From NCBI GenBank assembly GCA_903829325.1, contig CAIKPM010000007.1, positions 1 to 42,796 of the forward strand: a DNA stretch of 42,796 bases. The letters run 5' to 3'. This document shows, piece by piece, positions 33,701 to 42,291 of the stretch (position 1 is the first letter of the stretch; every line of letters begins with the position of its first letter). This stretch comes from an uncultured bacterium. Its GTDB lineage: Bacteria; Vulcanimicrobiota; Vulcanimicrobiia; Vulcanimicrobiales; Vulcanimicrobiaceae. Made by a program: the position numbers and the translations under genes. Below the pieces are notes generated by a model. It was not told the DNA's origin. It made no database searches and was given only the letters and a program-made list of their open reading frames with translations.

Positions 33701-34372
33701 GAAGATGCTAAAGCTCGCCTCGAGGCAATTCGTGAATTCACCCATTTAGGAAGTGGCTTACAAGTTGCAATGCGCGACCTCGAAATTCGCGGAGCGGGCA
33801 ATCTGCTCGGAGCCGCTCAATCCGGCTTTATCGGCGCGGTCGGCTTTGAAACCTATTGTCAGCTCTTAGCCGAAGCTATCGCCGAGCGGCGCGGTGCGGC
33901 CACGCAAGCGGAAGCCGCGCGCGAGGCCGTGATCGACGTCAAGCTTGACGCCTACGTGCCGAATGACTATATCCCCCAAGTATCACAAAAAATTGCCGTG
34001 TACCAACAACTCGCCCGCGCCCGCAGTGAGAGCGAAGTGAACGATATCGCCGCCGGCGTCCGCGATCGCTTCGGCCCCTTACCGAAACCGCTTGAACAGC
34101 TCGTTGCAATCACCCACCTACGCACGATTGCACTCGCCAAACGAGTCACGCGGGTCATCATCGATGAACAACGCCTTACGTTCGGTGTCGGCAGCGGCTT
34201 TGCGATTGACCCCACAGCCATCCCTAAAATGCAATCGCTCACAAAAAATCGCTTCCGTTTTAGCGAAGGAAAAATTCTCGTAGACTTACCCAAACCGCCA
34301 CCGAATACCACAACTCGCGCCTCAATCGAAGCAGTCATGCCCTTAGTACGGCAATTACTCGAAGCACTCTGA
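30785..34372 (+). CDS. mfd: Transcription-repair coupling factor Mfd
   Basis: Mfd removes RNA polymerase stalled at DNA damage and recruits UvrA. The 1195-residue protein has the full layout: UvrB-like N-terminal domains (~1-350), a linker, the polymerase-interaction (CarD-like) domain with GDLVVHAVHGIAQYVG near 530, the motor with Walker A GDVGYGKTE (677-685), DEEQ near 778, SATPIPRTL and GRVGRSNHQAYAYLL, then the C-terminal regulatory domain. Length is normal. I use ATG 30785; an in-frame TTG at 30761 would add eight residues. Neither has a strong Shine-Dalgarno. Confidence 0.97.
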   Translation: MTLAATFVRALLSASRPFAHLVERLRSTTNTVSLEQTTQAARPYVLAGLSAAVQRPLFIVVPTPDIAERTYADLLYYREANDNGAAHHVALLRARGEAIGSIESPSERSARMTLLADLSFEPKPQQIVIAPVAALRQYVMPPSVFRELTFMLEVGNEAGWDTTLTALHRLGYTRVDVVSAVGEYAVRGGILDLYAATANLATRIEFFGDTVESMRPFDLNSQRSEGEHTLTQLRVTPWSEIPRDTLLQERLCTTAAATVDPERASHRAIDEALTSYFASGADIPEAWLALCYEQPATLVEYLDASSIVVLEEPGMLAAIEQGLDAERERETRSLLRELEGDQLSVAENEIGEALLGEVTPPRPSLSDIAGTFEQHACLVFPGAIEHTQPAWLPSVQEKFVLETRPAEHFNRQITHFIDAVRGWSQAGETVLLVVSGASRVVDLLQAADLPVERKANIIHLQAADGAKLANVGGRPIYVDSGSIDGGFSLPDLRLHVLGDREIFGQPPKRVKLRAVKEGVPVTLADLRVGDLVVHAVHGIAQYVGLRTETILGATSDYLDLKFAGTDRLLVPVHQMHQVTKYGATEGASPRLSKMGGADWARAKSRVSEALAKIAEGLVDLYAERELAEGHAYPPDTPWQAELEESFPYETTPDQQKAIDETKRDMERARPMDRLVCGDVGYGKTEVALRAAFKALCDKRQVAILVPTTLLASQHARNLTNRFASFPVRIDELSRFRSKKEQQQTLQDLAAGKVDIIVGTHRLLQKDVVFANLGLIIVDEEQRFGVMHKERLKQMRASVDVLTLSATPIPRTLHMSLMGVRDLSLIQTAPRNRMSVKTVVMPASDTVVQKAILHELDRGGQIYYVHNRVESINAVERALAELVPKARIAVGHGGMTEAELEPIMTKFIDGEIDILVATTIIENGIDIPNVNTIIINDADKFGLAQLYQLRGRVGRSNHQAYAYLLYQGHKVLSEDAKARLEAIREFTHLGSGLQVAMRDLEIRGAGNLLGAAQSGFIGAVGFETYCQLLAEAIAERRGAATQAEAAREAVIDVKLDAYVPNDYIPQVSQKIAVYQQLARARSESEVNDIAAGVRDRFGPLPKPLEQLVAITHLRTIALAKRVTRVIIDEQRLTFGVGSGFAIDPTAIPKMQSLTKNRFRFSEGKILVDLPKPPPNTTTRASIEAVMPLVRQLLEAL

Positions 34373-34373
34373 C

Positions 34374-34409
34374 GGAGGAGACCGGAGCGGCTTTGCGAAG
34401 CCGCTGTGC
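34374..34409 (+). promoter_or_regulatory. Shine-Dalgarno separated from the start by a hairpin
   Basis: GGAGGAG (34374-34380) lies 29 bases upstream of the ATG at 34410, too far to work directly. Between them AGCGGCTT (34386-34393) pairs perfectly with AAGCCGCT (34398-34405) around the loop TGCG. With the hairpin folded, the effective distance falls to nine bases, the normal optimum. Nothing closer to the ATG resembles a Shine-Dalgarno. Confidence 0.6.
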
Positions 34410-35360
34410 ATGACGACGTTCTCTTCGCGGCGGGCCGTCACGGTCGCCGCCCTTGCTTGCTCAACATTGCTCGCAGCGTGTTCCAACACCACCACACCGA
34501 GTGCGGCAGCGCCCTTCACCGGCACCCCCGGTAGCATTGCCGTTGTGAATGGCCAAGCGATTAGTCGCGCCGATTTCGAGCGACGAATTGATGCTTCACC
34601 CATTGCGAAGCAAACGCTCAGCCAACTCATTCAGGGCGTGCTCATCGATCAATATGCGACCCAGCACCACATCATTATTCCTCAAGCGAGCATCGAGAAA
34701 AAGCTCGGTGAAATCCGTGCCAAATACCCGTCGGGGCAGTTCGATGTCTTGCTTGCGAACCAAGGCTTTACCATCGACGATGTCAAGCGTTTTCTGCGCC
34801 AGCAGTTAGTACTCGAACAAGCAGTCGGTAATAACATCAAGATTTCCGACAGCGACGTCAGCAGTTACTTCGCGAAGAATGCCGCGCAATTCGATCAGTC
34901 GGAGCAAGTGCACGCTCGCCACATCCTCGTCGCAGATCTCAAGACCGCTGACGAAGTCGAAGGCCAGATTAAAGGCGGGGCCAAGTTTGAAGACCTCGCA
35001 AAGAAATACTCGAATGATCCATCCTCCAAAGATAAAGGCGGAGATCTCGGTTTCTTTGGCCGCAAACAAATGGTCCCCAGTTTTGAAGAGGCAGCGTTCT
35101 CACAGCCTATCAATGTCGTTGGGCCACCAGTTAAATCCCCATTTGGGTATCACATCATTGAAGTTCTTGAGCGCAAGCCCGCGGTCAAAGCCACACTGGC
35201 CAATTCAAGCGATGCGATCCGCAAGCAATTACGTCAACAGCAAATGTCCACACAGATACCCAGTTTTATGGCTGAGCTGAAGTCAAAAGCCAAGATCGAA
35301 ATCTCCGATCCAGGGCTCAAAGAAGTTGGTAATGTGACCTCGATATCAGGTGGGCAATAA
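34410..35360 (+). CDS. PrsA/SurA-type peptidyl-prolyl isomerase lipoprotein
   Basis: The 316-residue protein starts with a lipoprotein signal (lipobox LLAAC, Cys at residue 23). A SurA/PrsA-type helical N-domain (~40-160, with VNGQAISRADFERRID) follows, then one parvulin domain (~168-262: HARHILVADLKTADEVE, GGDLGFFGRKQMVPSFEEAAF, FGYHIIEVLERK) and a C-terminal helix. It would assist folding of exported proteins. Start ATG 34410, preceded by the hairpin-separated Shine-Dalgarno described separately. It lies 37 bases after mfd. Confidence 0.93.
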   Translation: MTTFSSRRAVTVAALACSTLLAACSNTTTPSAAAPFTGTPGSIAVVNGQAISRADFERRIDASPIAKQTLSQLIQGVLIDQYATQHHIIIPQASIEKKLGEIRAKYPSGQFDVLLANQGFTIDDVKRFLRQQLVLEQAVGNNIKISDSDVSSYFAKNAAQFDQSEQVHARHILVADLKTADEVEGQIKGGAKFEDLAKKYSNDPSSKDKGGDLGFFGRKQMVPSFEEAAFSQPINVVGPPVKSPFGYHIIEVLERKPAVKATLANSSDAIRKQLRQQQMSTQIPSFMAELKSKAKIEISDPGLKEVGNVTSISGGQ

Positions 35361-35390
35361 TCACTCCCCAGCGCATGAGATGAGACCAAC

Positions 35391-36605
35391 TTGCTACGTA
35401 TCGTTGGCTTAGGGCCGGGCGACCCAGACCTTCTTACCCTCGGATCGCTTGAGTCGCTGCGAGCGGTAGGAAGGGCGGTGCCGTTGTTGGCTCCGCCCGA
35501 GCTTGCGCTTTTCTTAGAGTCAGAAGGGGTCGTTCTGATGCGTCAGCTCATCAGCGACCCTGATCTTTTTGTGCGCGGCAGCGAAGAAGTCATCGCCAGC
35601 TTTGTTCGCGACCTGGACCAGAGTGATCTGGCCTTGGCTATTCTCGGCAATCCACTCTCGGATTTTGCTGGTTTACCAATTCTGCTGCGCGGCCTAGAAG
35701 CACGCAATATCCCGACCGAAATCGTGCCCGGCATGCCGCGCGCCACCTTAGCCGCTGCTATCGCCATGCCGCTTGTCCCGCTGCCACCTCAGGCGACACA
35801 ACATTCTTGGCACGACCTCGTCGAGGTTATGGCCCGTTTACGTCGCTCGTGCCCCTGGGACCGTGAACAGACCCATCGCAGCCTCATACCGTATCTCGTC
35901 GAAGAAACGTACGAAGTTGTCGACGCGGTAGAGCAAAATCATGACGGAGATCTCTGCGAAGAACTCGGCGATCTCTTGCTGCAAATCGTCTTCCATTCAC
36001 AACTAGCGACCGAACGTGGCAAATTTTCCATCGCCGATGTCGTCAATGCGCTAGCAAATAAAATGATCCGCCGGCACCCTCATGTCTTCGGGGAAACCCA
36101 GGTGAGCACGGTCTCCGAAGTTTGGCAAAATTGGGATGCACTCAAAAGCACCGAAGCGTCAGTGGCCAAACGGAAAAGCAAGCTCGACGGAATCCCCAGC
36201 GGTTTGGGCGCCTTACAACGCAGCCAGAAGATGCAAGAAAAAGCCGCACGCGTAGGTTTCGACTGGCCTAACCTGGAGGGCGTGCTTGCCAAACTCCACG
36301 AGGAATTAGGCGAGCTGGAAGCGGCGCGGGTAGAGCGGGCAAATACTCCGCGCAGCCTACGGCATGGCCTTGCCGATCCCGACCGACACCTGCGCGAAGA
36401 GATGGGCGACGTGCTATTCACGGCAGTCAACCTCGCGCGGGCACTCGGCCTCGATGCAGAAACGGCGTTGCGCGACGCCAACACAAAATTCTATACGCGC
36501 TTTACGTTCATGGAGCAAGAGAGCGAACGCAACCAAAAAAGTTTGAGTGAACTCTCCCTCGATGAACTCGACGCGCTATGGCAACTCGCCAAGATTCACA
36601 CCTAG
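35391..36605 (+). CDS. mazG: Nucleoside triphosphate pyrophosphohydrolase MazG with methylase remnant
   Basis: MazG hydrolyses nucleoside triphosphates to monophosphates and clears abnormal nucleotides. The C-terminal ~260 residues have two MazG units: EETYEVVDAVEQN with CEELGDLLLQIVFH, and LHEELGELEAARVE with LREEMGDVLFTAVN. The N-terminus (VGLGPGDPDLLTLGS) is a tetrapyrrole-methylase domain, as in Bacillus YabN, but only about 130 residues long instead of ~220, so the methylase part looks incomplete. TTG 35391 is the only possible start: an in-frame stop lies at 35376. Confidence 0.93.
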   Translation: MLRIVGLGPGDPDLLTLGSLESLRAVGRAVPLLAPPELALFLESEGVVLMRQLISDPDLFVRGSEEVIASFVRDLDQSDLALAILGNPLSDFAGLPILLRGLEARNIPTEIVPGMPRATLAAAIAMPLVPLPPQATQHSWHDLVEVMARLRRSCPWDREQTHRSLIPYLVEETYEVVDAVEQNHDGDLCEELGDLLLQIVFHSQLATERGKFSIADVVNALANKMIRRHPHVFGETQVSTVSEVWQNWDALKSTEASVAKRKSKLDGIPSGLGALQRSQKMQEKAARVGFDWPNLEGVLAKLHEELGELEAARVERANTPRSLRHGLADPDRHLREEMGDVLFTAVNLARALGLDAETALRDANTKFYTRFTFMEQESERNQKSLSELSLDELDALWQLAKIHT

Positions 36606-36621
36606 AATCGTGTAGCGCAAG

Positions 36622-37509
36622 ATGTCCCGACTGCGCTCGTGCGACACCAAAGACGCGCTCGCCGCTGAGCTCCCCGATGATCCGGCCTTACGTGATCTGC
36701 TCGCTGCCGCTCTCCTCGCTTATGGCGTCCAGCGCGAGGCTGGGTGGCTGACACGTCGCCTACCGATCGCCCGTCTGTTCCATCGCTTGTTACCGGGAGC
36801 CCATATCCAGCGGATGCCTGGACGCGCATCGTTTCACGTCCAGTACCTCCAACCGGGGCCGACACTGCCACCACTAGCAAGCGTAGCGCGGTCCGTCACC
36901 AAACGACGTTTGGAGCTGCGTGCAGCGTTTTTGAGCTGTGGATCACTTTCGGTCAGCAAACACGGCGGCTACCACCTGGAATTTGTGCCACACAGCCCGC
37001 CTCTGTCTGAACGGCTAGAACGCCTAGTCCACGCAGAACATATTACTCTCAAGACACTAACCCGCCGTGGGCACAAGCTGCTCTACATCAAAGATAGCGA
37101 ACAGATCATCACGCTCTTATCAGCGATGGGCGCGTTTCCGACGATCTTGCAACTTGAGGATCTCCGCGCGGTCCGAGAAACCAAAAATCGTATCCAACGG
37201 ATCGTGAATACCGAAGCCGCCAACCTTGATCGAACGATCAACGCTGCAACCAGTATGCGCGAAGTCATCGAGACGCTCGCGATCGCTCCAGGGCTATCGG
37301 CTTTACCACGCGCACTACGCGAAGCCGCAGAAATACGTTTGCGTTACCCATTGGCCAGCCTGAGCGAATTAGCCGCCGCATGCTCACCCCCCGTTAGCAA
37401 ATCGACCCTGCATGGACGCCTCCTCAGCTTGCGGAAAAAGGCGCAACAGGCTTCGCCCGACGCTACTGCAAACGATGCGCCACAGCTTGTTGAACGGAGA
37501 GATAGATGA
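36622..37509 (+). CDS. whiA: DNA-binding protein WhiA
   Basis: The 295-residue protein matches WhiA: a LAGLIDADG-like N-domain with LRAAFLSCGSLSVSKHGGYHLEFV, YIKDSEQIITLLSAMGAF, RNxxxR-like KNRIQRIVNTEAANLDRTINAA, and a C-terminal helix-turn-helix (LAAACSPPVSKSTLHGRLLSL). WhiA controls sporulation genes in Streptomyces and influences cell division in Bacillus. Its presence in an apparent diderm is notable. ATG 36622 lies 16 bases after mazG; the stop overlaps gap as ATGA. The usual neighbours rapZ and gpsB/yvcK are not seen. Confidence 0.93.
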   Translation: MSRLRSCDTKDALAAELPDDPALRDLLAAALLAYGVQREAGWLTRRLPIARLFHRLLPGAHIQRMPGRASFHVQYLQPGPTLPPLASVARSVTKRRLELRAAFLSCGSLSVSKHGGYHLEFVPHSPPLSERLERLVHAEHITLKTLTRRGHKLLYIKDSEQIITLLSAMGAFPTILQLEDLRAVRETKNRIQRIVNTEAANLDRTINAATSMREVIETLAIAPGLSALPRALREAAEIRLRYPLASLSELAAACSPPVSKSTLHGRLLSLRKKAQQASPDATANDAPQLVERRDR

Positions 37510-38519
37510 AAAAAGTTGGCATCAACGGATTTGGTCGGATTGGTCGCAACGTGATGAAAGCGTTACTCGAGCGCTACCCTGAGCTCGAAGTCGTGGCCGT
37601 CAATGATCTGACGAGTGCAGCTCAAAGCGCTCATCTCTTCAAGTATGATTCCAACTACGGCACCTTTCCCGGCACGGTCACCCACGACGAACGCTCGATC
37701 ACGATCAATGGGAAAACTACCGTCATCACTGCCGAACGTGATCCAGCCAAAATTCCCTGGGATCGCTTCGGTTGCGACATCGTCATTGAATCAACTGGAC
37801 TCTTTACCGACGCCGATAAAGCCCGCGCCCACCTCGAAGGCGGAGCGCAAAAAGTGCTTATCTCAGCTCCCGCTAAAGGCGAAGACGTCACCATCGTGAT
37901 GGGCGTCAACGACAATGCGTATGACCCTGAAAAGCACCAGATTATCTCGAACGCATCGTGCACGACCAATTGCTTAGCCACAGCGCTCAAGCCGATCGTC
38001 GACGCGCTCGGGTGGCGCAAGGGCTTTATGACCACGATCCACTCGTACACGAACGATCAAAATATTCTCGATGCGCCTCACAAAGATTTACGCCGCGCCC
38101 GCAACGCCGCGACGAATATTGTCCCAACCAGCTCTGGGGCAGCCAAGGCGCTTTATTTGGTCATTCCGGAAGTGAAAAATAGCTTCACGGGATTCGCCTT
38201 GCGCGTGCCGACGCCGACGGTTTCTGCCGTGTACCTCGTCGCCCACGTGAAGCGTGCGACCAGCAAGGAAGAAGTCAACGCACTCTTCCGCGACGCGGCA
38301 AGCAAAGAGCTCAAAAACATCATCGAAGCGTCCGAACTTCCCTTGGTCTCGGGTGATTTCAAGCGGTCTCCGCTCAGCTCGATCATCGATCTTGAGTTGA
38401 CCGACGTCCAAGAGGATCTTGTGCAAATCGTTGCTTGGTATGACAATGAGTGGGGCTATTCGTGCCGTTTAGCCGATTTAACCCACCTCGTCGCCTCAAA
38501 GCTGCCCGCCAAAGTTTAA
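37506..38519 (+). CDS. gap: Glyceraldehyde-3-phosphate dehydrogenase, type I
   Basis: Converts glyceraldehyde 3-phosphate to 1,3-bisphosphoglycerate with NAD+. In the 337 residues, GINGFGRIGR (residues 5-14) binds the dinucleotide, D34 in VNDLT indicates NAD+ preference, and C152 in SNASCTTNCLA is the catalytic thiol. WYDNEWGYSCR near the end is the family signature. GGAGAG precedes the ATG, which overlaps the whiA stop. It leads the glycolytic gene set. Confidence 0.98.
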   Translation: MKKVGINGFGRIGRNVMKALLERYPELEVVAVNDLTSAAQSAHLFKYDSNYGTFPGTVTHDERSITINGKTTVITAERDPAKIPWDRFGCDIVIESTGLFTDADKARAHLEGGAQKVLISAPAKGEDVTIVMGVNDNAYDPEKHQIISNASCTTNCLATALKPIVDALGWRKGFMTTIHSYTNDQNILDAPHKDLRRARNAATNIVPTSSGAAKALYLVIPEVKNSFTGFALRVPTPTVSAVYLVAHVKRATSKEEVNALFRDAASKELKNIIEASELPLVSGDFKRSPLSSIIDLELTDVQEDLVQIVAWYDNEWGYSCRLADLTHLVASKLPAKV

Positions 38520-38527
38520 GCACAAAC

Positions 38528-39727
38528 ATGACATCATATCTGCGTGTCCAGGATCTAAAGCTATCCGGCAAACGGGTATTGCTGCGGGTCGATCTCAATT
38601 TGCCGATACACGACGGTCATGTTACCGATGACACTAGACTCATTGGCATCCTACCTACCCTCAAACTGTTGCGCGAGAATGGCGCTCGCACGTTACTCAT
38701 TTCGCATTTTGGGCGACCGAATGGCCAAGCAGCTGAGGCTTTCAGCTTGCGGCCTATCGCCCAGCTCGTTGCCGAACGCATCGGTGCACCGGTAGCGTTC
38801 GCAGCTGATTGCATAGGCGCGCCCGCTCGCGACGTGATGCACGCTCTGCGCGACGGTGACGTTGCGATGCTGGAAAATGTGCGCTTCCACCCTGAGGAAG
38901 AACGTAATAATCCCTCGTTTGCAAAAGCTCTGGCTTCCCTCTGCGACATCTATGTGAACGATGCGTTTGGTGCCGCCCACCGCGCGCACGCTTCGACCAG
39001 TGGTGTCACGGCATTCGTTCCTTCGGCTGCTGGACTCTTGATGCAAGCCGAACTCGATTCTCTCACCGCGCTCACCACCAATCCCGTGCGCCCATATGTC
39101 TGTGCAATCGGTGGCTCGAAAGTCAGCGATAAAGTCCGTGTTTTCCAGAGCTTACTCGATAAAGTCGATGCGTTTGTGATCGGCGGAGGAATGGCCAATA
39201 CATTTCTCGCCGCTCAGGGTATCAACATGGGCACCTCGCTCTGCGAACGCAATCTCGAACCCGCGCAAGAGATTATCGCTGCAGCCAAAGCAAGAGGCGT
39301 ACGTCTTCTGCTCCCCTCCGACGCTGTGGTCGCGCCACACTTTGACGCCGACGAACAAGCGAACGTCGTGCAAATTGACGCGATCGGTACGAGTATGATG
39401 CTCGACATTGGCCCAGCAACAGCCGCCGACTATGCCGCGGAACTCCATGGCGCCAAGACGATCATCTTTAACGGCCCTATGGGCGTGTACGAAAAAACCG
39501 CCTATCAGGCTGGTACGCGCGCCGTGTGTGCAGCGATTGCTGAAGCAACGGCCGCTGGCGCTCTGAGCGTCGTCGGCGGGGGCGATGCCGCTTCGGCAGC
39601 CAAAGCGATGGGCTTCGGAACAGCTTTTAGCCATATCAGCACGGGCGGAGGAGCCATGCTCGCATTTCTGGAGGGAACCCTCCTTCCCGGTGTAGCGGCA
39701 CTCCAAGCTGCAGCGATACCGAGTTGA
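38528..39727 (+). CDS. pgk: Phosphoglycerate kinase
   Basis: Transfers phosphate from 1,3-bisphosphoglycerate to ADP. The 399-residue protein shows VLLRVDLNLP, LISHFGRPNG, VNDAFGAAHRAHAS, IGGSKVSDK, FNGPMGVYE and SVVGGGDA, all conserved. ATG 38528 starts the known N-terminus; a longer in-frame reading would lie inside gap. It is eight bases after gap and overlaps tpiA by one base (TGATG). Confidence 0.98.
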   Translation: MTSYLRVQDLKLSGKRVLLRVDLNLPIHDGHVTDDTRLIGILPTLKLLRENGARTLLISHFGRPNGQAAEAFSLRPIAQLVAERIGAPVAFAADCIGAPARDVMHALRDGDVAMLENVRFHPEEERNNPSFAKALASLCDIYVNDAFGAAHRAHASTSGVTAFVPSAAGLLMQAELDSLTALTTNPVRPYVCAIGGSKVSDKVRVFQSLLDKVDAFVIGGGMANTFLAAQGINMGTSLCERNLEPAQEIIAAAKARGVRLLLPSDAVVAPHFDADEQANVVQIDAIGTSMMLDIGPATAADYAAELHGAKTIIFNGPMGVYEKTAYQAGTRAVCAAIAEATAAGALSVVGGGDAASAAKAMGFGTAFSHISTGGGAMLAFLEGTLLPGVAALQAAAIPS

Positions 39728-40584
39728 TGAAGCGTCGCCCACTTGTTGTAGGCAACTGGAAAATGAACGGCACGCTCGCTGAAGCTGTGCTGTTAACCCG
39801 TAATCTCCAGGCCCTTTTTGTCAGCATGTCGGCTACGACCATTCATCCAGCGGTGGATGTCGTCATCGCACCACCATTTACTGCATTAGCCTTAGTCGCC
39901 GAGCAACTGCATCTGATTCAGGTCAGCGGCGTGCATTTGCCGCCACGGAATCTCGCCACCAAAACATCCGAACAACGCGGCTTACACCTGCGTCTCGAAT
40001 TAGGCGCTCAAACGATGGCAGCCCAAGAAGCAGGGCCACACACCGGCGAAATTTCGGCGAGCATGCTCCACGAACTTGGCGTACGCTGGGTTATCCTCGG
40101 CCATTCCGAACGCCGTGCGACCTGTGGTGAAACCGATGCCACCGTTGCAGACAAAGTGAAGACCGCGATCTCGATGGGTTTGACCCCAATCGTCGCGGTT
40201 GGCGAAACCCTCGCCGAGCATCAAGCGGGTCTTGCGCATGCGAGAGTGACCGAACAAATACAAGCGGCACTTTCTCGACTGAGTGTCAACGATGTAGCGC
40301 GTTGTGTGGTCGCGTATGAACCGATTTGGGCTATCGGTTCGGGACAAAGCGATGACCCCGAGCATGCAAATGAGACCATGCAAGCGATTCGCGAGGCCGT
40401 ACCAGGTTTAGAGCACGCGCGCTTGCTCTACGGAGGCAGTGTCAAGCCAGAAAATGCGCACGGGTACTTCACCCAGCCGGAGATTGACGGCGCACTGGTT
40501 GGGGGGGCAAGTCTCTCGGCAGAAAGCTTCGCAAGCATTGTCCAAACCGCCAACGAAGCGGGGAAAGTGATTCACCGTTCATGA
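39727..40584 (+). CDS. tpiA: Triosephosphate isomerase with an insertion
   Basis: Interconverts dihydroxyacetone phosphate and glyceraldehyde 3-phosphate. Catalytic residues are K12 in NWKMNGT, H126 in GHSERR and E198 in YEPIWAIGSG; the C-terminal phosphate loop is LYGGSVKPENA. The protein is 285 aa, about 30 longer than usual. Most of the extra is around residues 66-90, before GAQTMAAQ, in the region of loop 3 where dimer contacts lie. ATG 39727 shares one base with the pgk stop; a TTG three bases earlier is possible. Its stop overlaps gpmI as ATGA. Confidence 0.96.
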   Translation: MKRRPLVVGNWKMNGTLAEAVLLTRNLQALFVSMSATTIHPAVDVVIAPPFTALALVAEQLHLIQVSGVHLPPRNLATKTSEQRGLHLRLELGAQTMAAQEAGPHTGEISASMLHELGVRWVILGHSERRATCGETDATVADKVKTAISMGLTPIVAVGETLAEHQAGLAHARVTEQIQAALSRLSVNDVARCVVAYEPIWAIGSGQSDDPEHANETMQAIREAVPGLEHARLLYGGSVKPENAHGYFTQPEIDGALVGGASLSAESFASIVQTANEAGKVIHRS

Positions 40585-42110
40585 CCACCGCGCAAGGCCC
40601 GCTAGTATTAGCGATTCTCGATGGATGGGGCATAGCGCCGCCGACACCGGGCAATGCAATCACCGCCGCAAAAACGCCAAATTGGCAACGGATCCTTGCA
40701 GCAGGTCAAACAACCGAACTCGCCGCGAGCGGTGAAGCAGTCGGCTTACCCAAAGGCGTGATGGGCAATAGTGAAGTTGGCCATATCAACATCGGCAGCG
40801 GACGCGTTGTGCCCCAGGGTGTCGTCGTCATTAATAGCACGATTGCCGACGGGAGCTTAGCGCAAAATCCAACGCTAACCGCGACTTTTGATCATCTACG
40901 CCATACCGGTGGACGTCTGCATTTTTTTGGTTTACTTTCGGACGGTAGCGTGCATAGCTCAATCGCCCATCTCGAGGCCTTGATCGCCGCCACGGTCGCG
41001 CAGCGTATCCCCTTCGTCGTCGATGTTATCGCCGACGGACGTGACGTACCGCCCCAATCACTGCCACAGTATCTTCATCGACTAGAGGCAACGTGTGCAG
41101 CGCTCGGGCAGCACGACGTTATTGCCAGCCTAGCTGGACGATTTTACGCAATGGATCGAGATCAGCGCTGGGAGCGAACCCAGGCTGCGTATGATGCACT
41201 AGTTGGACGGAGCGAACTGCAAGTCGCAACCCTGAGCGCAGCATTATCGGCGGCTGCCAGTCGGGGCGAAACCGATGAGTTCATGACGCCGACGCAAATT
41301 GGTCAAGCTCGCTCGGTGACTGATGGCGACGCGATTATTTTCTTTAATTTCCGCCCTGATCGTGCACGGCAAATAACCTTAGCATTTACGCGTGCTGACT
41401 TTGCGCATTTTCCCGTGATATCGTTTACGAATCTGCCCTTTGTAAGCATGACTCGTTATGACGAAGACTTCACGAACCCGATTTTGTTCGGACCACGCCC
41501 ACAACACGACACATTCGGCGAATGCGTCTCGCATGCGGGCTTGACCCAATTACGCCTCGCTGAAACCGAGAAATACGCCCACGTAACGTATTTTTTCAAC
41601 GGCGGCCGTGAAGAAATTTTTCACGGTGAAGATCGTGCGCTGCTACCATCAGATCGTAGCGTCGCAACGTACGACCAAGCTCCAGATATGCAAGCTCGGG
41701 CGATCACAGATTATGCCATCGCCGATCTTAACGCAAAAAAACATCACGTCATTATCATGAATTATGCCAATGCAGACATGGTCGGGCATACCGGCAAACT
41801 CTCTGCCACCATCCGCTCGATTGAAACGCTTGATCATGAATTAGGACGTCTCTTCGATACGGTTCAAGCATTAGACGGCACTCTAGTGATCACGGCGGAT
41901 CACGGCAACGCCGAAGAAAAACTCGATGCGCAAGGCCAACCGCTTACTGCGCATACCACAAACCCCGTGCCACTTGTGATCGTGAGCGCAAAGCAAGTCC
42001 CACCACTTCAGAGCGGCGGCTGCCTGGGGGACATCGCCCCGACGCTCTTACCATTGCTGGGCATCCCAACGCCAGCAGCAATGACCGGACGCGACTTGTC
42101 CTCACGCTAG
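40581..42110 (+). CDS. gpmI: Phosphoglycerate mutase, 2,3-bisphosphoglycerate-independent
   Basis: Interconverts 3- and 2-phosphoglycerate with two Mn2+ ions. The 509-residue protein has ILDGWG at the start, the phosphorylated serine S64 in MGNSEVGH, DGRDVPP, RFYAMDRDQRWER, FFNFRPDRARQ, NGGREE and the metal site TADHGNAEE. All are intact. It is the last gene of the block starting at mfd. No enolase gene follows; the next gene is unrelated. Confidence 0.98.
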   Translation: MTTAQGPLVLAILDGWGIAPPTPGNAITAAKTPNWQRILAAGQTTELAASGEAVGLPKGVMGNSEVGHINIGSGRVVPQGVVVINSTIADGSLAQNPTLTATFDHLRHTGGRLHFFGLLSDGSVHSSIAHLEALIAATVAQRIPFVVDVIADGRDVPPQSLPQYLHRLEATCAALGQHDVIASLAGRFYAMDRDQRWERTQAAYDALVGRSELQVATLSAALSAAASRGETDEFMTPTQIGQARSVTDGDAIIFFNFRPDRARQITLAFTRADFAHFPVISFTNLPFVSMTRYDEDFTNPILFGPRPQHDTFGECVSHAGLTQLRLAETEKYAHVTYFFNGGREEIFHGEDRALLPSDRSVATYDQAPDMQARAITDYAIADLNAKKHHVIIMNYANADMVGHTGKLSATIRSIETLDHELGRLFDTVQALDGTLVITADHGNAEEKLDAQGQPLTAHTTNPVPLVIVSAKQVPPLQSGGCLGDIAPTLLPLLGIPTPAAMTGRDLSSR

Positions 42111-42120
42111 CCGACCAATC

Positions 42121-42144
42121 AACGTAACGTCTTACCTTACGTTA
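42121..42144 (+). terminator. Weak AT-rich hairpin after gpmI
   Basis: AACGTAA (42121-42127) pairs with TTACGTT (42137-42143); an alternative register pairs TAACGT with ACGTTA. There is no U-run. It is the only foldable element in the 181-base gap before the next gene, which otherwise is AT-rich with a few TATA-like hexamers near 42278-42290. Confidence 0.25.
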
Positions 42145-42291
42145 GTGCGTCTACAGCAAGGAAGTATTGGGTACTAATTTCCTACTCTTTCTCACTGGCG
42201 CCCATCCCATAATGAAGCATTCCTGATATGCAAATGCATAGAGCAACCTATCGTTAATTCTTGCGAATCACTTTCCGATATATTCTATATA

